A stretch of DNA of 64,000 nucleotides, from the NCBI RefSeq assembly GCF_029813115.1, contig NZ_JAPZDS010000002.1, forward strand, positions 372,001 to 436,000, in the 5' to 3' direction. The notes under the pieces were generated by a model that was not told where the DNA came from, did no database searches, and saw only the letters and a program-made list of their open reading frames with translations. Numbering within the stretch: position 1 is the first letter of the stretch; the number at the start of each line of letters is the position of its first letter. The translations under genes and the position numbers were made by a program. Positions 44,244 to 54,045 of the stretch are shown here, piece by piece. This DNA is from Aureimonas sp. SK2 (lineage in GTDB: Bacteria > Pseudomonadota > Alphaproteobacteria > Rhizobiales > Rhizobiaceae).

Positions 44244-44608
44244 GCGGCAAACCCTTCGGCTGGTGGCCCGGAGCGGCAGGGTGCCGCTTCCCGTCTGAGG
44301 AATATAGTCCTCGGCCCATTCTGTCTAAGATGTGACTCCCGTCCTGTCGATAAGTCGGACGCCGCGGAAGGGCTCGAAACCGCTCCGGGGCGCCGGTTTT
44401 CCACGGGTTCGCACTGGTGCGGCGGATCGGCCCGTTCCCGATCTTTCCACGGCGGACCGGGAACCCGGAGGCCAAATGCGGCATTTCTGCGAATGGATCG
44501 TGGCGGCTCATGGGCCGCCCGGTCGCCCGCGCGGCCGTTTTGGCTCGAAGGACTGGGATGAGTACGATCGGCTTCCGCTTCGCCCCCAATACGACCGAGG
44601 AAACGCGC
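44244..44608. other. Divergent gap between the S24 repressor and YihY genes
   Basis: Apart from the palindromic promoter of the repressor, the gap has GC-rich sequence without a further gene. The YihY frame is open from 44417 and has starts at 44558 and 44609, so the true gap is 314 or 365 bp. The promoter of the YihY gene must lie here but I cannot pick it out. Confidence 0.4.
44297..44312 (-). promoter_or_regulatory. Palindrome overlapping the probable promoter of the S24 repressor gene
   Basis: GAGGA-N6-TCCTC is a perfect dyad 54 bp upstream of the repressor start. Read on the minus strand its centre includes TATATT, a good -10 hexamer, with TTAGAC 16 bp further upstream as a -35. A repressor bound to this dyad would block its own promoter. 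The assignment of the binding protein is inference. Confidence 0.5.
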
Positions 44609-45589
44609 ATGCGTGCGAGCGAGCCGGGGCGGGGCCGCGACGCGACGGGGCCTTTCGGCATTCCCTGGCGCGGCTGGAAGGACATCATCTGGCGGCTCTA
44701 CTACTCGTTCTTCGAGGACCGCGTGATGCTGATCGCGGCGGGCGCCACGTTCTACCTGCTGCTCGCGCTGTTCCCGGCCTTCGCGGTCTTCGTCTCCTTC
44801 TACGGCATCGTCGCCAACCCGACGACGATCGCTGACCACATCGCCTTCATCGGGCGCTTCCTGCCGCAGGCGGGCACCGACATCCTCACCTCGCAGCTCG
44901 AATATCTCGTCACGCGCGACCCGGCCTCGCTGTCCGCGAGCTTCGTGACCAGCCTTCTCTTCTCGCTCTGGAGCGCCAACAACGGCATCAAGACGCTGTT
45001 CGAGGCGATGAACGTCGCCTATGGCGAGCACGAGCAGCGCTCGTTCCTGAAACTGAACGCGGTCGCCTTCTGCTTCACGATCGGCGCCTTCTTCATCGCC
45101 ACCGTGCTCTTCGTCTCGGTGGGCGTCGTGCCGGCCTTCATGGCGATCGTCGGCGCGCAGAGCTACACGGACGAGCTGATCGCCGCCGCGCGCTGGCCGG
45201 TGGTGTTCGTGCTGATCGTCGGCGCCATCAGCATGGTCTACCGCTACGGGCCGAGCCGCAACCGGGCGCGCTGGACCTGGGTTCTGTTCGGCGCCATCCT
45301 GACGGCCAGCGTCTGGCTCGCGGCCTCGATCGGCTTTTCCTGGTACCTTCGGTCCTTCGCCAACTACTCGATGACCTACGGCTCGCTTGGTGCCGTCATC
45401 GGCTTCATGATGTGGGTCTGGATCTCGTCGATCATCTTCATCGTCGGCGCCGAGGTGAACGCCGAGATGGAGCACCAGACCGCGATGGACACGACCGACG
45501 CGCCCGACAAGCCGCTCGGCGAGCGCGGGGCGCGCGTCGCCGACACGATCGGCCGGTCGCTCTCGCGGGAGAAGCGCGAGGGGGCCTGA
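44609..45589 (+). CDS. YihY/BrkB family inner-membrane protein
   Basis: A 326-residue membrane protein with six hydrophobic segments. The family start PWRGWKDIIWRLYYSFFEDRVMLIAAGATFYLLLALFPA is followed by LLFSLWSANNGIKTLFEAMNVAYGE and YGSLGAVIGFMMWVWISSIIFIVGAEVNAEMEHQ, both diagnostic. Function of the family is unsettled; it was once misnamed RNase BN. ATG 44609 has a good GAGGA Shine-Dalgarno 8 bp upstream; ATG 44558, with AAGGA, is a real alternative that adds 17 residues. It is convergent with fadB. Confidence 0.92.
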   Translation: MRASEPGRGRDATGPFGIPWRGWKDIIWRLYYSFFEDRVMLIAAGATFYLLLALFPAFAVFVSFYGIVANPTTIADHIAFIGRFLPQAGTDILTSQLEYLVTRDPASLSASFVTSLLFSLWSANNGIKTLFEAMNVAYGEHEQRSFLKLNAVAFCFTIGAFFIATVLFVSVGVVPAFMAIVGAQSYTDELIAAARWPVVFVLIVGAISMVYRYGPSRNRARWTWVLFGAILTASVWLAASIGFSWYLRSFANYSMTYGSLGAVIGFMMWVWISSIIFIVGAEVNAEMEHQTAMDTTDAPDKPLGERGARVADTIGRSLSREKREGA

Positions 45590-45611
45590 CCCCCTCGCCG
45601 GTTCGCCTGCC

Positions 45612-47813
45612 TTACGCGGCGGCCTTGGCCGGGGCGAAGCGGGAATAGAAGCTCTCGCCGCGCTCGGCCATCTCCTTCAGGAGCGGCGTCGGGCGGAACC
45701 GCTCGCCATGCTTGGCGGCCAGCTTCTCGCAGAGCGCCACGAAGGCGCTCGCACCCATGCCATCGATGTAGGACAGCGTGCCGCCCGTATAGGGCGCGAA
45801 GCCGAAGCCGAGGATGGAGCCGACATCGGCCTCGCGCGGGTCGGTGACGACGCCTTCCTCCACTGTGCGCGCCGCTTCCAGCGCCATGGTCACGAGGAAG
45901 CGCTGCTTCAGCTCCTCGAAATCGACCGCATCGGCCTTCTGCTGGGGGAACTTGTCCTTGAGGCCCGGCCAGAGATGCTTCTTGGCGGGCTTGGCCGGGT
46001 AGTCGTAGAAGCCCTTGCCGGCCTTGCGGCCGAGCCGGCCTTCCTCGTCCACCATCGCGTTGACGAGCGCGAAGTGGCGCGGGTCGATCGACCCTTCGCC
46101 CATGTCGCGGATCGTCGCCTTCATGATCTTCTGGGAAAGGTCCACCGCCGTCTCGTCGTTGAGCGCGAGCGGGCCGACCGGCATGCCGGCGAGTTTCGCC
46201 GCGTTCTCGATCATGGCCGGCGGTACGCCCTCGACCAGCATGTCGTAGGCTTCCGTCATGTAGCGAAGCACGCAGCGGTTGGCGAAAAAGCCGCGCGTGT
46301 CGTTGACGACGATCGGCGTCTTCTTGATGGCGCGCACGAAGTCGAGCGCGACGGCGAGCGCCTTGTCGCCCGTCTCCTTGCCGAGGATAACCTCCGTCAG
46401 CATCATCTTGTCGACCGGCGAGAAGAAGTGGATGCCGACGAAACGCGAGGCGTCGGGGAAGGCTTCCGCGAGGCTCGTGATCGGCAGGGTGGAGGTGTTG
46501 GAGGCGAAGATCGCGTCGGGCTTCAGCACCTCGGCCACGCGCCGGCTCACCTCCGCCTTCACGTCGCGGTCCTCGAAAACGGCCTCGATCACGAGGTCGG
46601 CGTCGGAGAGGGCCGCGTAGTCCGGCGTCGCCTGGATGCGGGCGAGAAGCGCCTCGGCCTCCTCGGGCTTGGCGCGGCCCTTCTTGACGAGGCCTTCCAT
46701 GAGGCTTGCCGAATGCGCCTTGCCCTTGTCGGCGGCAGCCTGGTCGCGGTCGACCAACACGACCTCGATGCCGGCCTTGGCCGCGACATAGGCGATGCCG
46801 GCGCCCATGAAGCCGGCGCCGATCACGCCGACCTTTCGAATCGTCTGCTCCGGCACGCCGGCCGGGCGGCGCGCGCCTTTGTTCAGCGCCTGCATGGACA
46901 CGAACAGCGAGCGGATCATCATCGCCGCTTCGGTGCTGCGCAGGACTTCCGTGAAGTAGCGCTGCTCGATCCGGAGGCCTACGTCGATCGGGACGAGCAG
47001 GCCCTCATAGACGCATTTCACGATGGCACGGGCGCCGGGATAGTTGTCGGCGGTCTCCTTGCGGTAGAGCGAGGCGACGGCGGGCCAGACCTGCGCGCCG
47101 GCCGGCGAATAGACCGGGCCGGACGGCAGCTTGAAGCCCTTCTCGTCCCAGGCCTTCACGGGCTTGAGGCCCGCCTTCAGCATGGCCTTCGCCGCCTCGA
47201 TCAACTGGTCGTCGGGCACGACCTCGTCGATCAGCTTCATGCCCTTGGCCTTGGCGGCCGTCAGCGTCTCGCCCTTGAGGAGCATCTGAAGGGCGCTTTG
47301 AGTGTCCGTCAGGCGTGGCACGCGCTGGGTGCCGCCGGCGCCGGGGAAGATGCCGACCTTGACTTCCGGAAGGCCCATCTTGGCGCTCTGCGCGGCGACG
47401 CGCCCGTGGCAGGCGAGCGCCAGCTCGAAGCCGCCGCCCATGCAGGTGCCGTTGATCGCGCAGACATAGGGCTTGCCCGAGGTTTCCAGCTTGCGCCAGA
47501 TCCGGCCCATCTCGCCGCAGCGCTCGAAGAGTTCGGCGACGGCGCCCTCGGGATCCGTCTTCTGCTTCGCCTCGAAGGCGGCGAACATGGCGCCTAGCAT
47601 GTTGAGGTCGGCGCCGCCGGTGAAGGAGCCCGGCTTTCCGGAAGCCAGCACGACGCCCTTGACCGACGGATCGGCGGCGAACGCGTCCACCAGCGTATCG
47701 ATCTCGCGCAGGACCTCCTCGGTGAAGACGTTCATCGAGCGGTCGGGCATGTCCCAGGTGACCAGCGCCAGCCCGTCCGCGTCGGTCTCTACGGTGAAGT
47801 TGCGAAGGTCCAT
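45612..47813 (-). CDS. fadB: Fatty acid oxidation complex alpha subunit (enoyl-CoA hydratase / 3-hydroxyacyl-CoA dehydrogenase)
   Basis: A 733-residue bifunctional beta-oxidation enzyme. Residues 1 to about 200 are the crotonase domain with the oxyanion-hole segments [17 protein letters not shown] and [18 protein letters not shown]. The dehydrogenase begins at [30 protein letters not shown] and includes [20 protein letters not shown] and [17 protein letters not shown]. The C-terminal 3HCDH repeat ends [22 protein letters not shown]. The matching thiolase gene lies beyond a divergent EAL gene rather than next to it. Confidence 0.95.
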   Translation of the reverse strand: MDLRNFTVETDADGLALVTWDMPDRSMNVFTEEVLREIDTLVDAFAADPSVKGVVLASGKPGSFTGGADLNMLGAMFAAFEAKQKTDPEGAVAELFERCGEMGRIWRKLETSGKPYVCAINGTCMGGGFELALACHGRVAAQSAKMGLPEVKVGIFPGAGGTQRVPRLTDTQSALQMLLKGETLTAAKAKGMKLIDEVVPDDQLIEAAKAMLKAGLKPVKAWDEKGFKLPSGPVYSPAGAQVWPAVASLYRKETADNYPGARAIVKCVYEGLLVPIDVGLRIEQRYFTEVLRSTEAAMMIRSLFVSMQALNKGARRPAGVPEQTIRKVGVIGAGFMGAGIAYVAAKAGIEVVLVDRDQAAADKGKAHSASLMEGLVKKGRAKPEEAEALLARIQATPDYAALSDADLVIEAVFEDRDVKAEVSRRVAEVLKPDAIFASNTSTLPITSLAEAFPDASRFVGIHFFSPVDKMMLTEVILGKETGDKALAVALDFVRAIKKTPIVVNDTRGFFANRCVLRYMTEAYDMLVEGVPPAMIENAAKLAGMPVGPLALNDETAVDLSQKIMKATIRDMGEGSIDPRHFALVNAMVDEEGRLGRKAGKGFYDYPAKPAKKHLWPGLKDKFPQQKADAVDFEELKQRFLVTMALEAARTVEEGVVTDPREADVGSILGFGFAPYTGGTLSYIDGMGASAFVALCEKLAAKHGERFRPTPLLKEMAERGESFYSRFAPAKAAA

Positions 47814-47962
47814 GCGCTTGTTCTCCCGAACGATCGATCCGCATGCGGCAAAGCTCTGCGGAATTGCTTAGACAGGTCACCGAAGTCCGAGGACCTTCAG
47901 TGTTTCAAAAGACTTGGTGAATAGAATCGGCCCCATCGCATCGAGGACGGGACCGAAGGACG

Positions 47963-48748
47963 ATGGCTGCGGACTGCAAAGGGTGCCAATCGGGCAAGCC
48001 CCTCGACTTCGACTTCTCGATGGCCTTCCAGCCGATCTTCGACATCACCTCGGCGAAAGTCTGGGGCTACGAGGCGCTGATCCGGGGCACGGCCGGCGAG
48101 GGGGCCTACGCCATCCTGTCCAAGGTCTCGGACGAGCAGCGCTACCGCTTCGACCAGGCCTGCCGGGTCAAGGCGCTGGAACTGGCCGCCAACCTGTTTC
48201 CGCGGGGCGAGAACACGCGCCTGTCGATCAACTTCCTGCCCAACGCCGTCTACGAGCCGGCCGCGTGCCTGCGCGCGACGCTGCTCGCGGCCCGCCGCCA
48301 CGACTTCCCGCTCCAGTCGCTGATGTTCGAGTTCACCGAGAACGAGGAGATTGTCGATACCGGCCACCTCCAGAACATCCTGACCGAGTACCGCCGCCAG
48401 GGCTTCATCACGGCGCTGGACGACTTCGGTGCCGGCTATGCCGGCCTCGGCCTCCTGGCGGACTTCCAGCCCGACCTGATCAAGCTGGACATGAAGCTTA
48501 TTCGCGGCATCGAGGTCAGCCGCCCGCGCCAGGTGATCGTGGCGACCATCGCCACGGCCTGCCGCGAACTCGGCATCCAGGTCCTGGCCGAGGGCATCGA
48601 GACCGAGGACGAGTTCACCGTGCTCAAGGCCGCCGGCATCACCCTGTTCCAGGGCTACTGGTTCGCCCGTCCGGCCTTCGAGGCGCTGCCGGCGATCGAC
48701 ATGTCGATCCGCGCGACGCACCGGCCGAGCCGCAGCATGGTGGCCTGA
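47963..48748 (+). CDS. EAL domain cyclic-di-GMP phosphodiesterase
   Basis: A 261-residue protein that is almost entirely an EAL domain. The catalytic set looks intact: YEALIRG, FEFTENEEI, ITALDDFGAGYAGLG, DLIKLDMKLIRGI and VLAEGIETEDEF, so hydrolysis of cyclic di-GMP to pGpG is likely. The short N-terminus has a CKGCQSG pair of cysteines that could bind metal or sense redox state. It is transcribed against its neighbours, between fadB and the thiolase gene, separating the beta-oxidation genes. Confidence 0.92.
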   Translation: MAADCKGCQSGKPLDFDFSMAFQPIFDITSAKVWGYEALIRGTAGEGAYAILSKVSDEQRYRFDQACRVKALELAANLFPRGENTRLSINFLPNAVYEPAACLRATLLAARRHDFPLQSLMFEFTENEEIVDTGHLQNILTEYRRQGFITALDDFGAGYAGLGLLADFQPDLIKLDMKLIRGIEVSRPRQVIVATIATACRELGIQVLAEGIETEDEFTVLKAAGITLFQGYWFARPAFEALPAIDMSIRATHRPSRSMVA

Positions 48749-48756
48749 GGCCGCCA

Positions 48757-49965
48757 TCACACCCGCTCGATGATCGTCGCCGTGCCCATGCCGGCGCCGA
48801 TGCAGAGGGTGACGAGCGCCGTCTGCTTGTCCTGGCGCTCCAGCTCGTCGAGCACGGTGCCGAGGATCATCGCGCCGGTGGCGCCGAGCGGATGGCCCAT
48901 GGCGATCGCCCCGCCGTTGACGTTCATGACAGCCGGGTCGATCTCGAAGGCCTGGAGGTAGCGCAGGACGACGGCCGCGAAGGCCTCGTTCAGCTCGAAC
49001 AGGTCGATGTCCGACAGCGCCATGCCGGAGCGCTTCAGGAGCTTTTCCGTCACGTCCACCGGGCCGGTCAGCATCAGGGCCGGGTCGGAGCCGATCGAGG
49101 CGAAGGCGCGGATGCGGGCGCGGGGCTTGAGGCCCAGCGTCTCGCCGCCGGCCTTGGAGCCGACCAGCACCGCCGCGGCGCCGTCCACGATGCCGGACGA
49201 GTTGCCGGCGTGGTGCACGTGGTTCACCGCCTCAACCTCGGGATGCGCCTGGATGGCGACTGCGTCGTAGCCGCCCATCTCGCCCATCATCGCGAAGGAG
49301 GCGTTGAGGCTCCCAAGCGACTGCATGTCGGTGGAGGGACGCATGTGCTCGTCATGCGCCAGGATCACCAGTCCGTTCTGGTCCCGAACCGGCACGACGG
49401 AGCGCCCGAAGCGGCCCTCGTCCCAGGCCTTGGCAGCGCGCTTCTGCGATTCCACGGCATAGGCGTCGACGTCGTCCCGGCTGAAGCCGTACTTGGTCGC
49501 GATGAGGTCCGCCGAGACGCCCTGCGGCATGAAGTAGGCGGGGATGCCGACGGACGGATCCATGATCCAGGCGCCGCCGGACATGCCCATGCCGACGCGC
49601 GACATGGATTCGACGCCGCCCGCGATCACGAGCTCGTCGGAGCCCGCCGCGACCTTGGCGGCGGCGAGGTTCACCGCGTCGAGACCGGAGGCGCAGAAGC
49701 GCGAGATCTGCATGCCGGGGGCGGCGAAGTCGTAGCCCGCCTCGAAGGCCGAGGCCTTGGGGATCACCGAGCCGGCCTCGCCCACAGGGTCGACGCAGCC
49801 GAAGATGATGTCGTCGACCTCCTTCGTCGGCAGGCCGTTGCGCTCGCGCAAGGCTTCTAGAACCTTGGCGCCGAGCCGGACGGCCGGCACCTCGTGGAGG
49901 GAGCCGTCCTTCTTGCCGCGGCCGCGCGGGGTGCGCACGTGGTCGTAGATGAAAGCGTCGGTCAT
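48757..49965 (-). CDS. fadA: Acetyl-CoA acyltransferase (thiolase, FadA type)
   Basis: A 402-residue thiolase that cleaves 3-ketoacyl-CoA in beta-oxidation. The nucleophilic cysteine is in [18 protein letters not shown]; further family segments are [36 protein letters not shown] with the catalytic histidine, and [15 protein letters not shown] with the second cysteine. The ATG at 49965 shares one base with the stop of the upstream small gene (TGATG), so they are translationally coupled. It is the last gene of the acyl-CoA dehydrogenase operon. Confidence 0.93.
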   Translation of the reverse strand: MTDAFIYDHVRTPRGRGKKDGSLHEVPAVRLGAKVLEALRERNGLPTKEVDDIIFGCVDPVGEAGSVIPKASAFEAGYDFAAPGMQISRFCASGLDAVNLAAAKVAAGSDELVIAGGVESMSRVGMGMSGGAWIMDPSVGIPAYFMPQGVSADLIATKYGFSRDDVDAYAVESQKRAAKAWDEGRFGRSVVPVRDQNGLVILAHDEHMRPSTDMQSLGSLNASFAMMGEMGGYDAVAIQAHPEVEAVNHVHHAGNSSGIVDGAAAVLVGSKAGGETLGLKPRARIRAFASIGSDPALMLTGPVDVTEKLLKRSGMALSDIDLFELNEAFAAVVLRYLQAFEIDPAVMNVNGGAIAMGHPLGATGAMILGTVLDELERQDKQTALVTLCIGAGMGTATIIERV

Positions 49966-50207
49966 CACTTGCCCTTAAGTATCCAAAGGTTGTTGCGACC
50001 GCGGCGGCCGTATTCGAGAAAGCCCTTTCGAGCTAGCTGATTGGCTGCCCATCGGACATCATACTGCCACGTGAAGAAGTGGTCGCCTGCCTCACGAAGC
50101 TGCCCTTCGTGATGCTCCCAGATGTGTCTGCAAACTTCGACGATCGTCGCCTCGCCGTCATATGCCTTCAGCGCAGCGATGACCCATTCGACAAAATGCT
50201 CACGCAC
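49965..50207 (-). CDS. Small winged-helix-like protein inside the beta-oxidation operon
   Basis: An 80-residue protein I do not recognise with certainty. The sequence has a helical first half (MREHFVEWVIAALKAYDGE, ATIVEVCRHIWEHHEGQL) and ends VRWAANQLARKGFLEYGRRGRNNLWILKG, which looks like the recognition helix and wing of a winged-helix domain such as that at the N-terminus of Mrr-type proteins. By eye its GC content is in the mid 50s percent, well below its neighbours, which suggests recent acquisition. It sits between the acyl-CoA dehydrogenase and thiolase genes and its TGA overlaps the thiolase ATG. Confidence 0.6.
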   Translation of the reverse strand: MREHFVEWVIAALKAYDGEATIVEVCRHIWEHHEGQLREAGDHFFTWQYDVRWAANQLARKGFLEYGRRGRNNLWILKGK

Positions 50208-50229
50208 CTAGAATCTCCTTCCGGCGTGG

Positions 50230-52026
50230 TCAGAAGGCGTCGGCGTCGAGCGCCATCATGGACTCGGCGCCCGTCGAGATGCGGGCGAGGTGCGCCGCCG
50301 TCTCGGGCATCAGCCGGTCCATGAAGAAGCGCGCGGTGACGAGCTTGTTCTCCAGGAACGATGTATCGTCGCCGGCGCCCGCCGCCAGCTGCGCCGTCGC
50401 GATCTCCGCCGTGCGGCCCCACATGTAGCCGAGCGCCACGAGGCCGAAGAGGTGCATGTAGTCGGTGGAGGCGGCGCCCGCGTTGTCGGGCTTGGCCATG
50501 GCGTTGGTCATCAGCCACATCGTGGCCGACTGGAGGTCGTTGAGGCCCTTCTTCAAGGACTTGGTGAAGGGCGCCATGGCTTCGTTGGAACGGTGCTCCT
50601 CGCAGAAGGTGCCGACCTCCTTGAAGAAGGCCTGGATCGCCCGCCCGCCGTTCAGCGCCAGCTTGCGACCGACGAGGTCGAGCGCCTGGATGCCGTTGGC
50701 GCCCTCGTAGATTTGGGCGATGCGCGCGTCGCGCACGAACTGCTCCATGCCCCATTCCTGGACATAGCCGTGGCCGCCATAGACCTGCTGCGCCAGGACC
50801 GCGTTCTCGAAGCCCTTGTCGGTGAGGACGCCCTTGATGACCGGGGTGAGGAGGCCCATCCAATCGTCGGCCGCCTCGCGCACCTTGGCGTCCTCGGCCC
50901 GGTGCGACAGGTCGCCCTTGAGCGCGGTCCAGAGGATCAGCGCCCGGCCCGCCTCGTTGATCGAACGAATGGTCATCAACATGCGGCGCACGTCGGGGTG
51001 GACGATGATCGGGTCGGCCGCTTTCTCGCCGTGCTTGGAGCCCGACAGGGCACGGCCCTGCAGGCGGTCGCGGGCGTAGGCGACGGCGTTCTGGTAGGCG
51101 ATCTCGGAGATCGCGAGACCCTGGACGCCGACGCCGAGCCGCGCCTCGTTCATCATGGTGAACATGGCGCGCAGGCCCTTGTGCGCCTCGCCGACCAGCC
51201 AGCCCGTCGCCCCGTCGTAGTTCATGACGCAGGTGGCGTTGCCGTGGATGCCCATCTTCTCTTCCAGCGAGCCGCAGGACACGCCGTTGCGCGCACCCGG
51301 GTTGCCGGCCTCGTCGGGCAGGAACTTCGGCACGATGAAGAGCGAGATGCCCTTCACGCCTTCCGGCGCGCCCTCGATGCGGGCGAGCACGAGATGGACG
51401 ATGTTCTCCGACAGGTCGTGCTCGCCGGCCGAGATGAAGATCTTCTGGCCGGAAATCTTGTAGGTTCCGTCCTCCGCCGGCACTGCGCGGGTGCGCAGGA
51501 GGCCGAGATCCGTGCCGCAATGGGGCTCGGTGAGGTTCATGGTGCCGGTCCAGATGCCGTCCACCATCTTCGGCAGGTAGAGCGCCTTCTGCTCGTCGGA
51601 GCCGTGGCTCTCGATCGCGGCGATCGCGCCGCGCGTGAGGCCCGGATACATGGCGAAGGCCATGTTGGCCGAGGACAGGAACTCGTTGACCGCCGCCGCC
51701 AGCGTGTGCGGCAGGCCCTGCCCGCCATAGTCCGGGTTCGCCGACAGGCCGCCCCAGCCCGCCTCGCGGAACTGGTTGTAGGCTTCCTTGAAGCCCTTCG
51801 GCGTCGTCACCGAGGCATCGGCGGCGCGATGGCAGCCCTCGCGGTCGCCCGACTGGTTGAGCGGCAGGAAGATGTCGGTGGCGAACTTGCCGGCCTCGCC
51901 GAGAATGGCTTCCACGACGTCCGGCGTCGCATCGGCAAAGCCCGGCAGGTTGCCGTGGCGTTCCCAGCCGAGAAGGTGGTTGAGCACGAAGAGCGTATCG
52001 GCGACGGGGGCCTGATAGACCGGCAT
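50230..52026 (-). CDS. Acyl-CoA dehydrogenase, large form
   Basis: A 598-residue FAD enzyme that introduces the first double bond in beta-oxidation. It has the extended N-terminus of the large class ([20 protein letters not shown]), the central FAD-binding part [23 protein letters not shown] and [21 protein letters not shown], the C-terminal [23 protein letters not shown] with [11 protein letters not shown], and a further helical tail. ATG 52026 begins the usual MPxYxAP start. A palindrome 27 bp upstream is probably its operator. It is divergent from an aminopeptidase gene and first in the operon with the small winged-helix gene and fadA. Confidence 0.94.
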   Translation of the reverse strand: MPVYQAPVADTLFVLNHLLGWERHGNLPGFADATPDVVEAILGEAGKFATDIFLPLNQSGDREGCHRAADASVTTPKGFKEAYNQFREAGWGGLSANPDYGGQGLPHTLAAAVNEFLSSANMAFAMYPGLTRGAIAAIESHGSDEQKALYLPKMVDGIWTGTMNLTEPHCGTDLGLLRTRAVPAEDGTYKISGQKIFISAGEHDLSENIVHLVLARIEGAPEGVKGISLFIVPKFLPDEAGNPGARNGVSCGSLEEKMGIHGNATCVMNYDGATGWLVGEAHKGLRAMFTMMNEARLGVGVQGLAISEIAYQNAVAYARDRLQGRALSGSKHGEKAADPIIVHPDVRRMLMTIRSINEAGRALILWTALKGDLSHRAEDAKVREAADDWMGLLTPVIKGVLTDKGFENAVLAQQVYGGHGYVQEWGMEQFVRDARIAQIYEGANGIQALDLVGRKLALNGGRAIQAFFKEVGTFCEEHRSNEAMAPFTKSLKKGLNDLQSATMWLMTNAMAKPDNAGAASTDYMHLFGLVALGYMWGRTAEIATAQLAAGAGDDTSFLENKLVTARFFMDRLMPETAAHLARISTGAESMMALDADAF

Positions 52027-52052
52027 TGACGGAACTCCCAGCGTCAAATCTT

Positions 52053-52072
52053 TGACGTTTGCGTAAACGTCA
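52053..52072 (-). promoter_or_regulatory. Palindrome TGACGTTT-N4-AAACGTCA upstream of the acyl-CoA dehydrogenase gene
   Basis: A perfect 8-bp dyad with a 4-bp centre, 27 bp upstream of the start codon. The sequence resembles the motif described for the MerR-family regulator LiuR that controls branched-chain acid and fatty acid breakdown in proteobacteria. No regulator gene is adjacent, so the identity is inference; an operator function is likely from position and symmetry. Confidence 0.55.
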
Positions 52073-52220
52073 CTTTGCGATCTGTACTCCCGTTCCGGCC
52101 TTCGATCAAGCGGGGCCGGCCTCCCCGGGCCTCGATCCTCGCGGATGCTTGATCGGGTCTTGAGATCGCCGCCGGAGACTGAAACACAGGACGGTGACAA
52201 TGCAAGGAAGGGGCGGCCCC

Positions 52221-54041
52221 ATGTTCCAGAGCTTCGACGAAGCGTCCGATTCCACCGAGAGCGCCTCGCGCGTCGAGCGCCTGCGCGAGAGCCTCAGGCA
52301 GGCCGGCGTCGACGGGTTCGTGGTGCCGCGGGCCGACGAGCACCAGGGGGAATACATCCCCGCGTCGGCCGACCGGCTGCGCTGGCTCACCGGCTTCACG
52401 GGCTCGGCCGGCACGGCGCTGGTTCTTCCCGCGAGCGCCGCGATCTTCGTGGACGGGCGCTACACGGTGCAGGTGCGCGCGCAGGTGGATGCCGCCGTGT
52501 TCCTCATCGAAAGCTCGGTCGACACGCCGCTTGGCGCCTATCTTCGCGAGCACGCCAAGGGGCTTCGCATCGGCATCGACCCGTGGCTGCACACGGTCGG
52601 CGAAGTGGCGGCGCTGCGCACGGCGATGGCGGACGCGGGCGGCGAGCTGGTGGCCCTGAAGCACAACCCGCTCGATCGCGTCTGGCAGGACCGGCCGCTG
52701 CCGCCCAAGGGCCTCGTGTCGCTCCATCCGATCACGTATGCCGGGCGCGCCTCCGACGAGAAGCTCGACGAGATCCGCGCCGCCCTCGCAAAGGCCGGCG
52801 CCGGTGCCACCGTCCTCACCGACCCCTCGTCCGTCGCCTGGACCTTCAACATCCGCGGCTCCGACGTGCCGCACACGCCGCTGCCGCTGTCCTTCGCCTT
52901 GATCCCGCAGGACGGGCGCCCGACCCTGTTCATCGACGCGGACAAGCTCAGGGAGGAGGTCGCGGGTGCCTTGGCGGCCCTCGTCGACATCGCCGCCCCG
53001 GACGCGCTGGAGCCGGCGCTGGCCCGTCTCGCGTCGGGGCAGCGCGTCATGCTGGACCACGCGCTCGCGGCCGACCGCCTGCGCGAGGTGGTGGAAGGGG
53101 CGGGGGGAACCGTCGTTGCCGGCACCGATCCCGCGCGCCTGCCCCGCGCCCGCAAGAACGCGGTCGAGATCGAGGGCGCGCGGCGGGCGCACCTTCGCGA
53201 CGGTGCGGCGGTCTCGGCCTTTCTCTCATGGCTGGACGCCCAGGCGCCCGGAACGGTCGACGAGATCGGGGCGGCCGAAGCCCTGGAGGGCTTCCGGACC
53301 CGCTTCGGCGAGGCGGACGGGCAGCCCTTGCGCGACCTGTCCTTCGACACGATCTCGGCCAGCGGCCCCAACGCCGCCCTGCCGCACTACCGCGTGAACC
53401 GGCAGTCGAACCGGGTTCTCGGCCGGGGCGAGGTGTTCCTGATCGATTCCGGCGCGCAGTATCTCGACGGGACCACCGACATCACCCGGACCGTCGCGAT
53501 CGGAGAGGCGAGCGAGGAGGCCCGGATCAAGTTCACGCTGGTGCTGAAGGGCATGATCGCCGTCGCGCGAGCGCGCTTTCCCGTCGGCACGCGGGGCATC
53601 GACCTCGACCCGCTCGCCCGCCTCGCCCTATGGCGCACGGGCTGCGACTATGCCCACGGCACGGGCCACGGGATCGGCTCCTATCTCGCCGTCCACGAGG
53701 GGCCGCAGTCGATCTCGAAGCGCGGCATGGCGGTGCTGGAAGCGGGGATGATCGTGTCGGACGAGCCCGGCTACTACCGCGAGGGGGCCTTCGGCATCCG
53801 CATCGAGAACCTGATCCTGGTCCGTCCGGCGGAGCGGATCGCCGGCGGCGACCTCGACGCCCACGATTTCGAGACACTGACCTTCGTGCCCATCGACCGC
53901 CGGATGATCGCCCCGGATCATCTCGACGACGGGGAACGCGCCTGGCTCGACGCCTATCATGCCGAGGTCTTGGAAAAGATCGGCCCGCGCCTCGACGGCG
54001 AGGCGAAGGCCTGGCTGCAGGCCGCGACGCGGCCGCTCTGA
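52221..54041 (+). CDS. pepP: Aminopeptidase P family (Xaa-Pro aminopeptidase)
   Basis: A 606-residue M24 metallopeptidase of the long, three-domain type. Two creatinase-like N-terminal domains (GFVVPRADEHQGEYIPASADRLRWLTGFTGSAGTALVL) are followed by the catalytic pita-bread domain. Metal ligands are seen in FLIDSGAQYLDGTTDITRT (two Asp), GTGHGIGSYLAVHEGP (His) and SDEPGYYREGAFGIRIENL (two Glu). ATG 52221 is chosen because homologues start MFQSF and an AGGAAGGGG stretch precedes it; GTG 52194 and ATG 52200 are alternatives. Confidence 0.92.
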   Translation: MFQSFDEASDSTESASRVERLRESLRQAGVDGFVVPRADEHQGEYIPASADRLRWLTGFTGSAGTALVLPASAAIFVDGRYTVQVRAQVDAAVFLIESSVDTPLGAYLREHAKGLRIGIDPWLHTVGEVAALRTAMADAGGELVALKHNPLDRVWQDRPLPPKGLVSLHPITYAGRASDEKLDEIRAALAKAGAGATVLTDPSSVAWTFNIRGSDVPHTPLPLSFALIPQDGRPTLFIDADKLREEVAGALAALVDIAAPDALEPALARLASGQRVMLDHALAADRLREVVEGAGGTVVAGTDPARLPRARKNAVEIEGARRAHLRDGAAVSAFLSWLDAQAPGTVDEIGAAEALEGFRTRFGEADGQPLRDLSFDTISASGPNAALPHYRVNRQSNRVLGRGEVFLIDSGAQYLDGTTDITRTVAIGEASEEARIKFTLVLKGMIAVARARFPVGTRGIDLDPLARLALWRTGCDYAHGTGHGIGSYLAVHEGPQSISKRGMAVLEAGMIVSDEPGYYREGAFGIRIENLILVRPAERIAGGDLDAHDFETLTFVPIDRRMIAPDHLDDGERAWLDAYHAEVLEKIGPRLDGEAKAWLQAATRPL

Positions 54042-54045
54042 CCGC

